Under the pieces are notes generated by a model that saw nothing but the letters and a program-made list of their open reading frames with translations, searched no databases and was not told where the DNA came from. Shown here one piece after another: positions 1-10,171 of a stretch of DNA of 59,436 nucleotides. How positions within the stretch are numbered: the first letter of the stretch is position 1; each line of letters opens with the position of its first letter. The DNA is from Chara braunii (taxonomy: Eukaryota; Streptophyta; Charophyceae; Charales; Characeae), in the NCBI GenBank assembly GCA_003427395.1, contig BFEA01000078.1:2076655-2136090 (forward strand), given 5' to 3'. The position numbers and the translations under genes are program-made.

Positions 1-131
1 CGATCACCCATAACACACCCGTTGTCGACCCGTTTTAGCAAAAGTTTTGGGCATCAGACATCATATGAGATTGCAACGGCGGGTTCTTAGGGACGGTGGC
101 CAGCGGATGCAGAAACACAGGGGGGGGCGGG

Positions 132-224
132 GGGAGAGAGAGAGAGAGAAAAAGAGAGAGAGAGAGAGAGAGAGAGGACAGAAAGAGAGAAAGAGAGAGA
201 GAGACCAGAGAGAGAGAGATGGAC

Positions 225-255
<31 letters not shown>

Positions 256-294
256 CAGAGAGAGGGAGAGAGACAGAGAGAGAGAGAAAGACTC
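132..294. repeat. (GA)n microsatellite at the left terminus
   Basis: An almost pure GAGA tract with occasional A, C or GG interruptions abuts the left terminal repeat. Its inverted counterpart is the (TC)n run at the right end. The first ~120 bases of the window lie outside this tract and show no repeat or gene I can recognise; they may be flanking DNA. Confidence 0.9.
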
Positions 295-2130
295 TAGTTG
301 AACAACCAGTCAATTCGCAGTTATAGAGGTCGATATCAAGTCGTGATCTGTTTGGTGACTGACCACCTTTAAGAAGTGGTAGACCACCTTCAAGAAGTGT
401 CAACCTTCACGAAGTGCCAAACAGTCGGCGGTTAGAGGACTCCAGTGCCAGAGGCATTCTTAGGGGACCTTGCGGTCGTGTTCAGAATATATTGGCGTAG
501 CACTAGATGCTCACCAAGCGGTTCAGGATGTCGGTTATATCGACACATCATAAGATGCCTTACAAGCAAGCAGCGGCTGCTTGCAGGACCTTCTACCCGG
601 TATGGATCTTTGAGAGCAGAGTTTCGCACTCCACCGTGAGATCCACGTCGGATAGGTGGACCTGCCATCCTACCGCTGTTAGCTGTAGTCATCTTGAGGG
701 AGTCGATGAGGTGAGGACCCGACAAAGAAAACTCTCAGTGGACTTTGCTGCTGTGTTTTTGGAACTTATTGGCATAGCACTAGATGCTCACCAAGGAGTT
801 TTGGATGTCGGTTATATCGACAAATCATAAGATGCCTAACAAGCACGCAGCGGCTGCTTGCAGGACCTTCTACCCGGTGTGGATCTTTGAGAGCAGAGTT
901 TCGCACTCCACTATGAGATCCACATCGGATAGGTGGACCTGCCATCCTACCGCTGTCAGATGTAGTCATCTTGAGGGAGTCGACGAGGTGAGGTCTCGGC
1001 AAAGAACACTGTCAGGGAACTTTGGTGCCGTGTTTGGAACATATTGGTGTAGCACTAAATGCTCACTAAGCAGTTCTCGATGTTTGTCATATCGACACAT
1101 CATAAGATGCCTTACAAGCAAGCACCGGCTGCTTGAAGGACCTTCTACCCGGTGTGGATCTTTGAGAGCAGAGTTTCGCATTCCACCGTGAGATCCACAT
1201 CAGGTAGGCGGACCTGCCATCCTACCGCTGTTGGCTGTAGTCATCTTGAGAGTCGATGTGGTGAGGACCCGACAAAGAACACTCTTAGGGGATTTTGCTG
1301 CCGTGTTTGGAACTTATTGGAGTAGCACTAGATGCTCACCAAGCAGTTCAGGATGTCGGTTATATCGACACATCATAAGATGCCTTACAAGCAAGCAGCG
1401 GCTGCTTGCAGGACCTTCTACCCAGTGTGGATCTTTGACAGCAGAGTTTCGCACTCCACCGTGAGATCCACATCGGATAGGTGGACCTGCCATCCTACCG
1501 TTGTTGGCTGTAGTCATCTTGAGAGTCGATGAGGTGAGGACCCGACGATGTTCCAATTGGGACGTGCTCTTGTTTCGTGATGTGCAGGTGCTTACAGGCG
1601 GTTCGTTTGATCCCCTCCTCGACGTGAAGCAAAGTGCGAGGGAATTGCTCAGGGATCACACCAGAAGTGCGATTAAACTCGCACTTTGATGGAGAAGCAG
1701 TTGCGGAGTCCATCAGCACGACGATTTAATATGGACATTGGCTTGTCATTTCTATATCACAGGTTGAAAACGCCATCAAATCTTTCTGTGTAGAAGATTC
1801 ATATCCATTCATACAAGTATCTCTTGTCATCTTAAACATCGAGATGAAAACATCTCAAGTCAAATTGCAAAGCACACAGAGACTTTGCAAACATCGAGGT
1901 GAAAACATCTCAAGTTGCGTGCTGTTTTTCCAAAGGTGAAGTCTCAGAGCAGACGATCAGTTTCCAAAAACCATTCTATACAGAAAATTCATTCAAGGGC
2001 AAATTGCAAAGCACAGAGACTTTCCAAATTGAACGCAAAATATCATACAATGCCACATTGCAAAGTGCACGGAGGATTTTCAAAAATCACAAAGTACATG
2101 GAGCCAAAGTGCGAATATGTTCTCATTTCC
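285..2130 (+). repeat. Left terminal inverted repeat
   Basis: Read in reverse complement, this stretch matches the right end of the window block by block. Matching landmarks include ACTCTAGTTGAACAAC at about 289, the 275-bp tandem units, GTGCTCTTGTTTCGTGATGT near 1564, the palindrome at 1665-1686, and ATTTAATATGGACATTGGCT near 1723. The inner limit is fuzzy. Similarity fades through the CAAAGTACATGGAGCC segment near 2090-2105, which recurs in the right inner repeats. The left copy is longer mainly because it carries four tandem units instead of two. No protein-coding gene is seen in it; the short open frames are shadows of the repeats. Confidence 0.85.
453..1553 (+). repeat. Four tandem ~275-bp units in the left TIR
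   Basis: Units begin near 453, 733, 1008 and 1283. Each contains TAGCACTAGATGCTCACCAA or a close variant, then GTCGGTTATATCGAC, CATAAGATGCC, a GCAGCGGCTGCTTGCAGGAC block, GGATCTTTGA and GATAGGTGGACCTGCCATCC. Each ends in a GAGGTGAGGACCCGAC-like junction. Several sub-blocks are palindromic, such as GCAGCGGCTGC. The units resemble subterminal repeat arrays where transposases bind, but that role is inferred. Confidence 0.9.
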
Positions 2131-2755
2131 CATATGGAACCAACAGTTCAATCACAAATGCACGGCATCCAAAGTGCGAATATGTTCGCATTTCTCATAT
2201 TGAAACAACAGCCAGCATCCAGTGAAGAGCACGAGATGTATTCCGGGGATAACAAATTTGGCAATCATTTAGTGCCCCGCTGAATCCGTTAAACAACTTC
2301 AAGCACATGTCAAATTGCAAAGCACACAAAGACATTGCAAACATCGAGGTGAAGACATCTCAAGTTGCCTAGTGTTTTTTCAAAGGTGAAGTGTCACAGC
2401 ACACGAACGGGTACCAGAAACCATTCAATGCTGGAAATTCAGTCGAGGACAAATTGCAAAGCACACTGAGACGTTTCAAAAAGTCATTGAACGGGAAATA
2501 TCATACATTCCCACATTGCAAAGTGCACGAAGGCTTTCTAAATATCACAAAGTACATGGAGCCAAAGTGCCAGTATGTTCTCATTTCTCACATGGAACCA
2601 ACAGATCAATCACAAATGTACGGCATCCAAAGTGCGAATACGTTCGCATTTCTCATACGGAAACAACAGCCAACATTCCGTGGAGAGCACGAGATGTATT
2701 CCGGGGATAACAAAATTGGTGATCACTCAGTGCACCGCTGAATCCGTAAAATAAC
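1838..2755 (+). repeat. Two ~450-bp direct tandem repeats
   Basis: The segment from about 1838 to 2295 recurs from about 2300 to 2755. Shared blocks include AACATCGAGGTGAA, TCTCAAGTTGC, AAATTGCAAAGCACA, CACAAAGTACATGGAGCCAA, GAGCACGAGATGTATTCCGG and CACCGCTGAATCCG. Each copy holds two AAGTGCGA-type palindromes, for example 2629-2650. Short open frames of 108-122 codons lie inside, but the frames change between copies and nothing recognisable is encoded. I treat it as non-coding repeat. Confidence 0.85.
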
Positions 2756-2759
2756 TTCA

Positions 2760-3582
2760 AGCACACATACATTCTGGCGACAATTGGTTTCCGAATGGAG
2801 AACAAGTTCGCAACTGTCATAAAGAACCAAAAGACAGCATTTAATCGAGACAAGCAGAGGGGGTGAACCGTAAAACGGGGCGGCACACGCAGAACAAGGA
2901 CGAGCCAAAACATATGAAAGTTGGGTAGTCGGGGTGGGGCGGGGGAGAGGGGTTTTCACACCACAAAGTCTCACGAACGAAAGAGATAAGCACGAAACAA
3001 TTTGGCGACCAAGAATAAATCGTCGATATTTTTCACATGAGTAAAAGAGGAGCACAACCTCGAAACGAACAAACGCAGCACGGGGCTGCCGCGGTCTGAG
3101 AGGACATAAGGAGAACAACTCGAAAATAAACAAAAGGAGCACAAAGTTGGGATATTCTCATCCGATATGTAAGTGTCTACTTAAAAGGAACTGCACCACG
3201 TGGCTGGGATATTTACATCGGCATCTAAGCTTCTACTTCACGTAAGCGTCCGCTGCTACCCTCTAGCTGATGTTGCGTGGCAAACAATGAGAACAACCCG
3301 AAAACAAACAAAGGAAGCACGGCGCTGCCGAAATTCCTACGAGTAAAGATGACAGGTTCCACGAAATGAAGAACCCTTAAAAAATTGATACAGCACGAGG
3401 TTGGGATATTCATATCGACACCTAAGCCTGTACTTGACCAAAACGTCCACTGCAATCCGGTACCTCATGAAAACAACAGCACAGCTCGAACCAGCTGACT
3501 GCTAGATCAAGTGGGAATAGATTCGCACTTCTGCTTATGGCATTTCGAAAAAAAAACTATGCGTATTTTTACAACAGTGGTA
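2760..3582. repeat. Spacer with three GGGATATTC...CTACTT repeats
   Basis: No gene is supported. Three diverged copies start near 3145, 3202 and 3394. Each reads TTGGGATATTC or similar, then an ATCG core, then TAAG and a CTACTT or GTACTT end, followed in two copies by CGTCC..CTGC. AAACAA-rich segments (ACAAACAAAGGAAGCACGG type) also repeat. A palindrome close to the AAGTGCGA family lies near 3510-3528. Confidence 0.6.
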
Positions 3583-4344
3583 TCATTCAGCGCCTTGGAG
3601 TATGTCCACCGCAAAACTCAACCCGATGTTTGGATTGTCGCTTTGGGCTATCGGAAATGGTGGCGGACAGCCGCGTGCAAGAAATGAAGCGAAGGCGAGT
3701 ATGAAAACACTGCAGCTCGACCCGTCCGATTGTTGAGGGACACCACGAACAACCACCTTGGGCTCCTGGAGATCCACTTTCGTTTTTGGACCATAATGGC
3801 AAACTGCTTCGTCACGGAGGTATTGTGTGAAGCTCGCAATCACATCGGAAGAAAAACCGCCATCGTCTTGTACGAGGGAGTCGTCGTACTCCAGCCGTTG
3901 TTTTCAAGGACACAATAGGGTCCGATGCACTCCATGTTTATGGACAGGAATCAAGACCATCTCGTGCGAGAAAATATCCACATCTTTTGTCCATCTCGCA
4001 ACCCTATCATGTAAACAGCCGCCACGGACAAGCTTGGTATAGAAAAATGGACTGAAAATGTAAAGAGAGGGACACCCAGGCAACGCAGCGTTGGCAAGCA
4101 AGGCCAAATACGACTCCACCACCTCGTCGGAAAGCCATTCCCCCTGAATAAGAGTTTGAAGACTTTTTCCGCTCAACGGAATTGAACTAACCTCTTTGCG
4201 AACCGAGCACACCACCTCGTGGACGTTGCTGTAATCTACACAGACGTTCCACAACAGTCTCAAGTCCGTAGCGCTAAGCTCCTCAGTAGGCAACGGAACG
4301 CGAAAACATGATGTAGCCCCAGCTACACAAACACCCACGAACAA
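3583..4344 (-). pseudogene. Ulp1/C48-type cysteine protease core, copy A
   Basis: The reverse strand encodes a SUMO-protease-like (peptidase C48) catalytic region. In order it has a GEWLSDEVVESYLALL helix typical of the family start, then W-KDVDIFSHEMVLIPVH followed by a catalytic-type His. The usual Trp after that His is Arg here. Next come LEYDDSL with the expected Asp, and PQQSDGSSCSVF with the Gln and Cys; the Gly normally after the Cys is Ser. The frame is continuous from 4344 to 3583 except for one in-frame TGA at 3904-3906. Family members cleave SUMO-like tags or polyproteins and are common passengers of large eukaryotic transposons. The stop and two altered active-site neighbours suggest decay. 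Copy B lies 3.5 kb downstream in the window, on the same strand. Confidence 0.75.
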
Positions 4345-4380
4345 GTGTGAGGAGTGACCACAAACCTCGTGGTGGAATGA

Positions 4381-5944
4381 CTAAGAACTGTCTGGCCTTT
4401 TCCCTGAAAAGTTGTATCCCCGCTTGTTGAATGTGTCCTTCGCGATGTACTTAGGACACGAGTCTTTCAAGACACCCTGTTTGCCATCGTTATCAGACCC
4501 GTCAGACAAAGCAGTAACGCTCTCAATAGACGCAGCCAAATGGTTCCGCAGACCTTCCTCCTTATCTATTCCACAAGCCTTCTGAACCCTGACAGCTCTC
4601 TGGGAAAGGCGAGGCATCTGGACCCTTTTAAACAACCCTACACTTGCCGACTTCTTCGGTAAAGCGGCCAATGACCTCCCTGAAAGACGTTTCTCGCGCA
4701 CGGCTTTTAAAGGCTTCATGGGCAGGGACATTAACAACCTCGCACCTGTAGAACATAGAAAACAACCCACAACCCACAAGTTTTTTTTTAACTAGTGGTA
4801 ACAGGTACATTAGCCCATGACATCAATTTGGACGAACACAGAGCTGGCCAGTGATAGATATGCGAGTCGTCCTATTCACAAATCTTACCGTGCTCGGGAG
4901 CCCTTTGAGGAAACTCGCCCTTCTGTCGCGCCACTGCGCCAACGTCCACGGACGATTCGAGGTTCTGGACCTCGGCCACGGCTGTGTCGCTAACCAGCTC
5001 GGTGCAGCTGAGTCGCTTGGCAAGTCGATGGGTTCATGAAGCACCATTTCTCGACCCGTACTGAGGACAGATGCTCGATCACCCTGTTCGGCACCGCAAC
5101 AGGTGGACGGAGAATCATGATCTTTCCGCTTTGGATCCATCTTAATGTTAACGGCCACCTCACCGCCTTCCATGGAGGATTCGACGTTCTGCATCTCGGC
5201 TACGCCTGAGTCGCTAACCAGCTCGGTGGCTGCGGAGTCGTCACCCAACTCTATGGCTTCATGAAGCACCATTCCCCGAGCGGTGCTCAGGACAAACGCT
5301 CGACCACCCTGTTCTTCAAAGCAACGGGTGGGCAAAGAATCACCATCTTTCCGTTGTGGATCCGTCCGAATGTCAACAGTCACCTCACCGCCTTTCTCAT
5401 CGCCATGAACCTGAGCTTCCACCGAGGGTTCTTCTTCGTCTTCATCGTCGCCAAGAACGAGAGCTTGCACGGACGTCCACTTACCTCCGTTAACGACACC
5501 CTCTCGCGTCGTGGCCACAGCCGAGCGACTCTGCAGAACCTCTTCGGACGTCCCGATCACCAGCGCTCGTGCGTGGAGCCACTTCACGTCTTCAGGAGCC
5601 GGCCCATTTCGAGTCTCCGCTCCCCGTTGTACAGCATGTGTTTCCCCCGGAGCTCCTGCACTCTCGCTGTCAGTGTCCACGGGCGCACCCTCCGAAGCAT
5701 GACGTTCACACTCGCTACCCCCGGTCTCCAACACTTTGCGAGACTGCCAGCGTTGAGTCTCCTCTTCCCGATCTACAACACGCGTTCCCGGAGAGCGCTC
5801 GTCTTCCCGAGGAGTGTGACGTTCGTTCTCGCTACCCCCGGTATCCAACACTCCTGGAGCGGGCCCCTCCAGCATGTCGTGAGACCGCCAGTCTCGAGTC
5901 TCAACACATGAGAAAGGAGGCGAGCAGGGTAACCCTATGTCCAA
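4381..5944 (-). CDS. Acidic, repeat-rich region upstream of protease A (likely its N-terminal exons)
   Basis: Two open blocks precede the protease core on the same strand. The block at 5944-4823 encodes a hydrophilic protein with internal duplications: two copies of a GGEV-VNI--DP-RKD segment, and two of an FVLSTARGMVLHE-like segment. It is rich in E, D and S and looks disordered. The block at 4779-4381 is basic (KAVREKRLSGRSL, KKSASVGLFKRVQ) and could carry a nuclear signal. A TTCTACAG acceptor-like site near 4744-4751 suggests an intron between them. The second block shares the protease frame, separated by one TAG at 4381-4383 or by a short intron. No known domain was recognised. The link to the protease is inferred from order, strand and frame. 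Confidence 0.45.
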
Positions 5945-6059
5945 CTGAAGATGCGGGGGCTAGGACGTCACATTTTCTTGGCCCCGAGGAACTGTTGCGT
6001 GAGGAGCACTTAACACGTTATTCGTTAAAATAGGACATTATACTGTATCCTCCTTCTAA

Positions 6060-6530
6060 CGAACTTATTTTTGGCTGCAGCCTAAGCAACGTAGGCATGT
6101 CCATGCAGGGGTTAACCACATGGAGAAGCGTACTTGTGAAACTTCATAAATGAAATCCCAAATGCGGAAGTGTGTTGGGATCCTTACTTGTTGAACTTCA
6201 AAAAAATGTTGGTGATCCTCTGGGGAAGTGTATTGGGATCCATACTAGTAAAACTTCATAAACGAAGAACGATTGGCACGCCAAAGGGAACCCTGTGCGA
6301 AAGTATGCCGTGATCCTTACTTGTCAAACTTCAATTTCATAAATCTGATGAAAGATAGAGTAACTATATTGTGACACTGACCTCTTTCTTACGAATTCAT
6401 TTTTGACTGCAGTGTTTGTACATGGGCATGCCCGCCCAGTCGCCCCAAATGCGAAAGTTTGCTGACATCCATGGTTGTTGAACTTTTGTTAACAAAATTA
6501 GCAATGTTATTAGATTGAATTGAAGAGTAT
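6060..6530. repeat. Gene-free spacer with GGGATCC-centred AAGT...ACTT palindromes
   Basis: Four to five diverged copies of a motif reading AAGTGTGTTGGGATCC then TTACTTGTTGAACTTC occur near 6168, 6226, 6300 and 6460. Arms begin AAGT and end ACTT around a GGATCC centre. The same theme returns in an AT-rich setting at 39.8-40.8 kb and in a GC-rich form at 15-30 kb. Two CTTACGAA(C/T)TTATTTTTGGCTGCAG-like segments (near 6056 and 6387) are a further direct repeat. Confidence 0.6.
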
Positions 6531-6770
6531 AATTCTTTCGGTTATCCCAAAGCTACACATGCACGTTCATCGTCTTGCTGAAGACGGTTGTTTAGATGTA
6601 TGATGAGATCCGGACTTGTTTTTAGAAAACTTGTGACCCTGGCAGATTGGAATAGGAGTGTGTCGATATTCATACTTGTTTAACTCAAAGCTAACGTATG
6701 TGATGAGCAAGGTGTCATGATTGAACAGTTGTTGGTTAACACAACAAATTTTCATTTACTACGTTATCCC

Positions 6771-6895
6771 TAAGTTCGAATCTCTTCAACAATGTAACAA
6801 TCGTCTCGGGTGAGACGACAGGTGTGCTTGCATAAGTCCGAATCTCTTTAACATCCAAACAATCGTCTCGGGTGAGACGATGGGTGTGTTTGCAT
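6771..6895. repeat. Two 62-bp tandem units with a perfect hairpin
   Basis: Units 6771-6832 and 6833-6894 share AAGT(T/C)CGAATCTCTT, the hairpin CGTCTCGGGTGAGACG (6-bp stem, GGGT loop), and GTGT(G/T)TGCAT. The stem is unchanged in both units. A third degenerate copy follows near 6900-6945. No gene is seen from here to 7400. Confidence 0.7.
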
Positions 6896-7417
6896 AAATT
6901 CCGCATATAGGCACACTCATCATCTCGCCTGATATGAGGGCACTGGGATCCATACTTGTTTACAGTTAAATGTGTATTTCAATAACCAATTAATTTCAAT
7001 ATTTTATGTACAAGTGTAGAACTTTAAATTGTGCTCCATCACGATGAATATCCGCATTTTAAATGGTCATGCAAAGAAGGTTTGGGCATCCACTGACCAA
7101 TTTCACATAAGATGAGATTTCTCATTCATCCACCAACCAGTTTCACAATCATGTTTACACTTCCTGTTGAACAAAATTCGAAACATGGAACACATTACTT
7201 CAACTAGAACAGAATTCGGAACATGAAACATTGCGTGACATGGATTACAAAGTCCGTACATGACGCAGGACATGCATTGAGCTTGCTGTAGATAACGCGA
7301 ACTCGGAACGATAAAAGAAAGCAATGCCTGTGGCAGAAGGACAGTTGAATAATGTCTCGATTTACGAAATTTAACGATCAACGAATGAAACAATTAAAAA
7401 AAAAGTTTCGAAGTCAA

Positions 7418-8182
7418 TCAAATCCATAAAAGACAACGATGTTCTAAGACACATGATGCTAATTGTCGTCTAAGAAGCGGAATATCTTTACAAGAGAACC
7501 GGAAAGGCGGTTGATCTCCATGTTGCAACAACGTTGCATACATCAACATGAACACACCACAACTTGCTCCATCCACTTGTCTCGGAACTCCATCCACCAC
7601 AACATTTCCCACTATGGACTTCCAATTCCTACCCGACCGCCTATGTGATGTTTGAAGTTCCAAATACTGCACAATCAACCCGAAAACACTAAGGTAAAAA
7701 CTAGAATCAGCTACAATGCGAGGAAAAGATTAAAAATTTTCGAGAACATCATCTCTCATGTTGACTGAAACGAGGATCCAGTGATCATCATCTTTGTGGA
7801 CAGAAACGAAGATAATATCGTAACGAATAAAATCTACGTTTTTAGCCCACCTCTGCACCCCACCATGTCCTTGAAGTCGCAGTTTACTGAAGAATAACGA
7901 ATTAAAGCTGAAGACTTGAAGGCCTGAAGAGATGCCACGTGACCCACATGTGGTCGACCTCAACAACGCCATATAGAAATTGACCACCTCATCATTCACC
8001 CTGCCGTCGATATGCAAGAGGGTGAGGAAATCTTTTGCTGCAATCCGAAATTGACCATCGCCCAGTATAGAGAGAATAGTGTTAGACGGCACCGAGCCTC
8101 ACACAATGTCGTCCAAAACCCGCAAGCTCAGAGGCGCAATCGTTGCAGCGAAACTTTTCCCACGTGCTGCATTTGTTGCTAA
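7418..8182 (-). pseudogene. Ulp1/C48-type cysteine protease core, copy B
   Basis: This is the second protease core and better conserved than copy A. It shows GRVNDEVVNFYMALL at the start of the domain, WAKNVDFIRYDIIFVSVH then DDHW with the catalytic His-Trp, VADSS with the Asp, and VPRQVDGASCGVF with Gln, Asp and the nucleophile Cys-Gly. All catalytic residues of a C48 protease are therefore present. The frame is continuous from about 8182 to 7418 but is cut by TGA at 8099-8101 and TAA at 7730-7732. These may be mutations, or part of a short AT-rich intron in the case of 7730. Likely role: SUMO or polyprotein cleavage, inferred from family only. The same order as copy A (upstream variable exons, then core) points to duplication. 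Confidence 0.78.
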
Positions 8183-8211
8183 GGACACGTGGGGTAGTGA
8201 GAAACGGAGTT

Positions 8212-8682
8212 CTAGGCATTGTCCTCCGGTGCATGACGTATTGCTAAGTACTTCTCATACCTGGCCTGACCCCTACTCACAGATCGTAGATATGTCCCTT
8301 TCTCTAGGCCAAGAAGGGAAAAATATTCCTCAATGGTAACAATGTACTCCTTCTTCCCGATCTCGACATCAACCCCTGATGCCTTTAACATATCCTTGTG
8401 TTTTGTACTCAACGCGGGGACTTTCTGCAATATGTGCTCTGGATATTTGGAGGACCTCCGTGTTCGAGACGACACCACCCCTGTACAATAGAAGAAAGAC
8501 AAAATGGGAAATGAGAACCATACATTCGTACAGACGCAACAGTCAAGCAGGACCTCTCCGACCACAGGACCCTGATCTCGCATGGTCATGTGCACCCAGG
8601 TGCGGTTGTGCGACTGGAAAACAAAATGATTGCAACATACGAGCTTATCACTCCTGCACTTCACAAAGGAAAACCACCACAA
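8212..8682 (-). CDS. Upstream exon-like block of protease B
   Basis: An open frame on the same strand just before protease core B, in a different frame, so an intron or frameshift is needed to join them. The C-terminal half looks most protein-like: KYPEHILQKVPALSTKHKDMLKASGVDVEIGKKEYIVTI is followed by EEYFSLLGLEKG. The N-terminal part is hydrophobic and Cys-rich, crosses palindromic sequence, and may be non-coding. No family recognised. It may be a protease N-terminal region or unrelated. Confidence 0.35.
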   Translation of the reverse strand: MWWFSFVKCRSDKLVCCNHFVFQSHNRTWVHMTMRDQGPVVGEVLLDCCVCTNVWFSFPILSFFYCTGVVSSRTRRSSKYPEHILQKVPALSTKHKDMLKASGVDVEIGKKEYIVTIEEYFSLLGLEKGTYLRSVSRGQARYEKYLAIRHAPEDNA

Positions 8683-9172
8683 CTCTCAGAAGCCGGAGGC
8701 CAGCAATCCTCGAAGTTCGGACTGTGGCGGACTTTTCAACACACCAGCCCCACATAGACTCACCACATCACGCATCGACAGAGGAAGTTCGGATCTCGGC
8801 GGACTAAAACCGGCACTATTCCCGAGAAGGGAAAACTGTCAGTCCATCTACTTGGCCACTTTCTTAGCACCTTGGCCTACAGTCAAGCAGGACCTCTCCG
8901 ACCACACGACCCTAATCTTGCGTGGTCATGTGCACGACTGGAAAACAAAACGACTGCAACATTCGAGCTTATCACCCCCTCACTTCAAGTTTTCGCCGCC
9001 CTCGACTAGCAACCCGGCCGAGTCACAGATAGGCCGACGAGCTGGAGTAGGAAGGGCTGCTGGCTGTAACATGCCGGCATCCGGAACTTCCCGTATGTAC
9101 AGACAGTGTGGACAGTCGTCGTGTGTATAGCGCGGACTGTAATCCGGCGACATCCAGATGCGCAGGCGTTCT

Positions 9173-10171
9173 TCACGGATTACCAGTCTGTTTCTCTCTC
9201 CGCTCCTTCGATGGTGAATTTGGCGCAGGCAAAGCGAGCACGTCGAGAGCTTGACCGCCGAACCTCAATTTTTTTGGGGACGTCACATGCTGTCCTCCAC
9301 TGCACTCGCCTTCCCCTTCGGCGGCAAGGGTGGCCGGCAGCACCAGAGACTTCGGCGGCGACAAAGCGAAGGCAGTTGCCACGAAAGATGCGATGTTGGC
9401 AGTTGCGCACGGACGGGCAGACACGTTGTGGTCGCCGAGGATACCGTCGATGACTTCGTCGATACTTATACGTCGATGTTTTTCAGACGGGCTGATAGCG
9501 ACAGAAGCCTCGTCGAACCGGTGCTGCAAGTCGATAGCAGACGTCAGTGGTCGGACCGCATAATCTTCAGGCTCTGCGGAAAGGCTGCTGACCACTTGTG
9601 TCTCCATCTCTATTGCCGTGGCATCGTCGTCACTGTGTTCCACTTCGTCTTCTCCAGATCCGACACCCTCCCTTCCTTCAAACAAATCAATTAGCTCCGT
9701 TTCTCCCGCTTCCTCCCCTTCCACCTCTTCTTCTTCTTCTTCCTCCCCTTTTTGCACTCCCTTCTGTTCCTCCCTTTTCTCCCGTACTTCCCTCCCACAA
9801 AACTCGTCCCCTTCCGCGGTACCCATGCCGAATCTCGAGGACCGCCCTTCCGTCCCCGTCCACGCTGCCCCTCTCAATGGCACGACAATCCGTGGCCGAC
9901 AAACCCCGCCCGAAGAAGTTCGGATCTTGGAGGACTTCGTGGTCTCCGTGTCGCCGGACCCTGCACTTGCAGCCTCCCGCTGCAATCCTTGCGGCCATCG
10001 CTCCCGCCCAGGCAACACCTTTCCGACGTCTCCGTCCCGCGCCACAATGCTGCGAATTTCTCGATCCTTGCTTGGATCCCCCGACCCCGAGCAGCTTCGC
10101 ATTCCAGACCGCTCTGGCGGCTCCTCACCCGACGTAGTTCGGCTTTCTGGCCGAGCGACTGCCCAGAGCAA
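9173..10171 (-). CDS. Acidic low-complexity ORF between the ParB-methyltransferase and protease B
   Basis: A 332-codon open frame with a long glutamate run (GEEEEEEEVEGEEAGE), acidic stretches (GSGEDEVEHSDDD), and a basic Pro-Ser tail. A short segment, HRRISIDEVIDGILGDHN, looks the most ordered. It overlaps the end of the upstream gene in another frame. It also crosses a GAAGTTCG-type palindrome near 9916, so part of it may be intronic. Its position and acidic character parallel the block upstream of protease A, which suggests it is the N-terminal region of protease B. No enzymatic domain recognised. Confidence 0.4.
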   Translation of the reverse strand: MLWAVARPESRTTSGEEPPERSGMRSCSGSGDPSKDREIRSIVARDGDVGKVLPGRERWPQGLQREAASAGSGDTETTKSSKIRTSSGGVCRPRIVVPLRGAAWTGTEGRSSRFGMGTAEGDEFCGREVREKREEQKGVQKGEEEEEEEVEGEEAGETELIDLFEGREGVGSGEDEVEHSDDDATAIEMETQVVSSLSAEPEDYAVRPLTSAIDLQHRFDEASVAISPSEKHRRISIDEVIDGILGDHNVSARPCATANIASFVATAFALSPPKSLVLPATLAAEGEGECSGGQHVTSPKKLRFGGQALDVLALPAPNSPSKERREKQTGNP

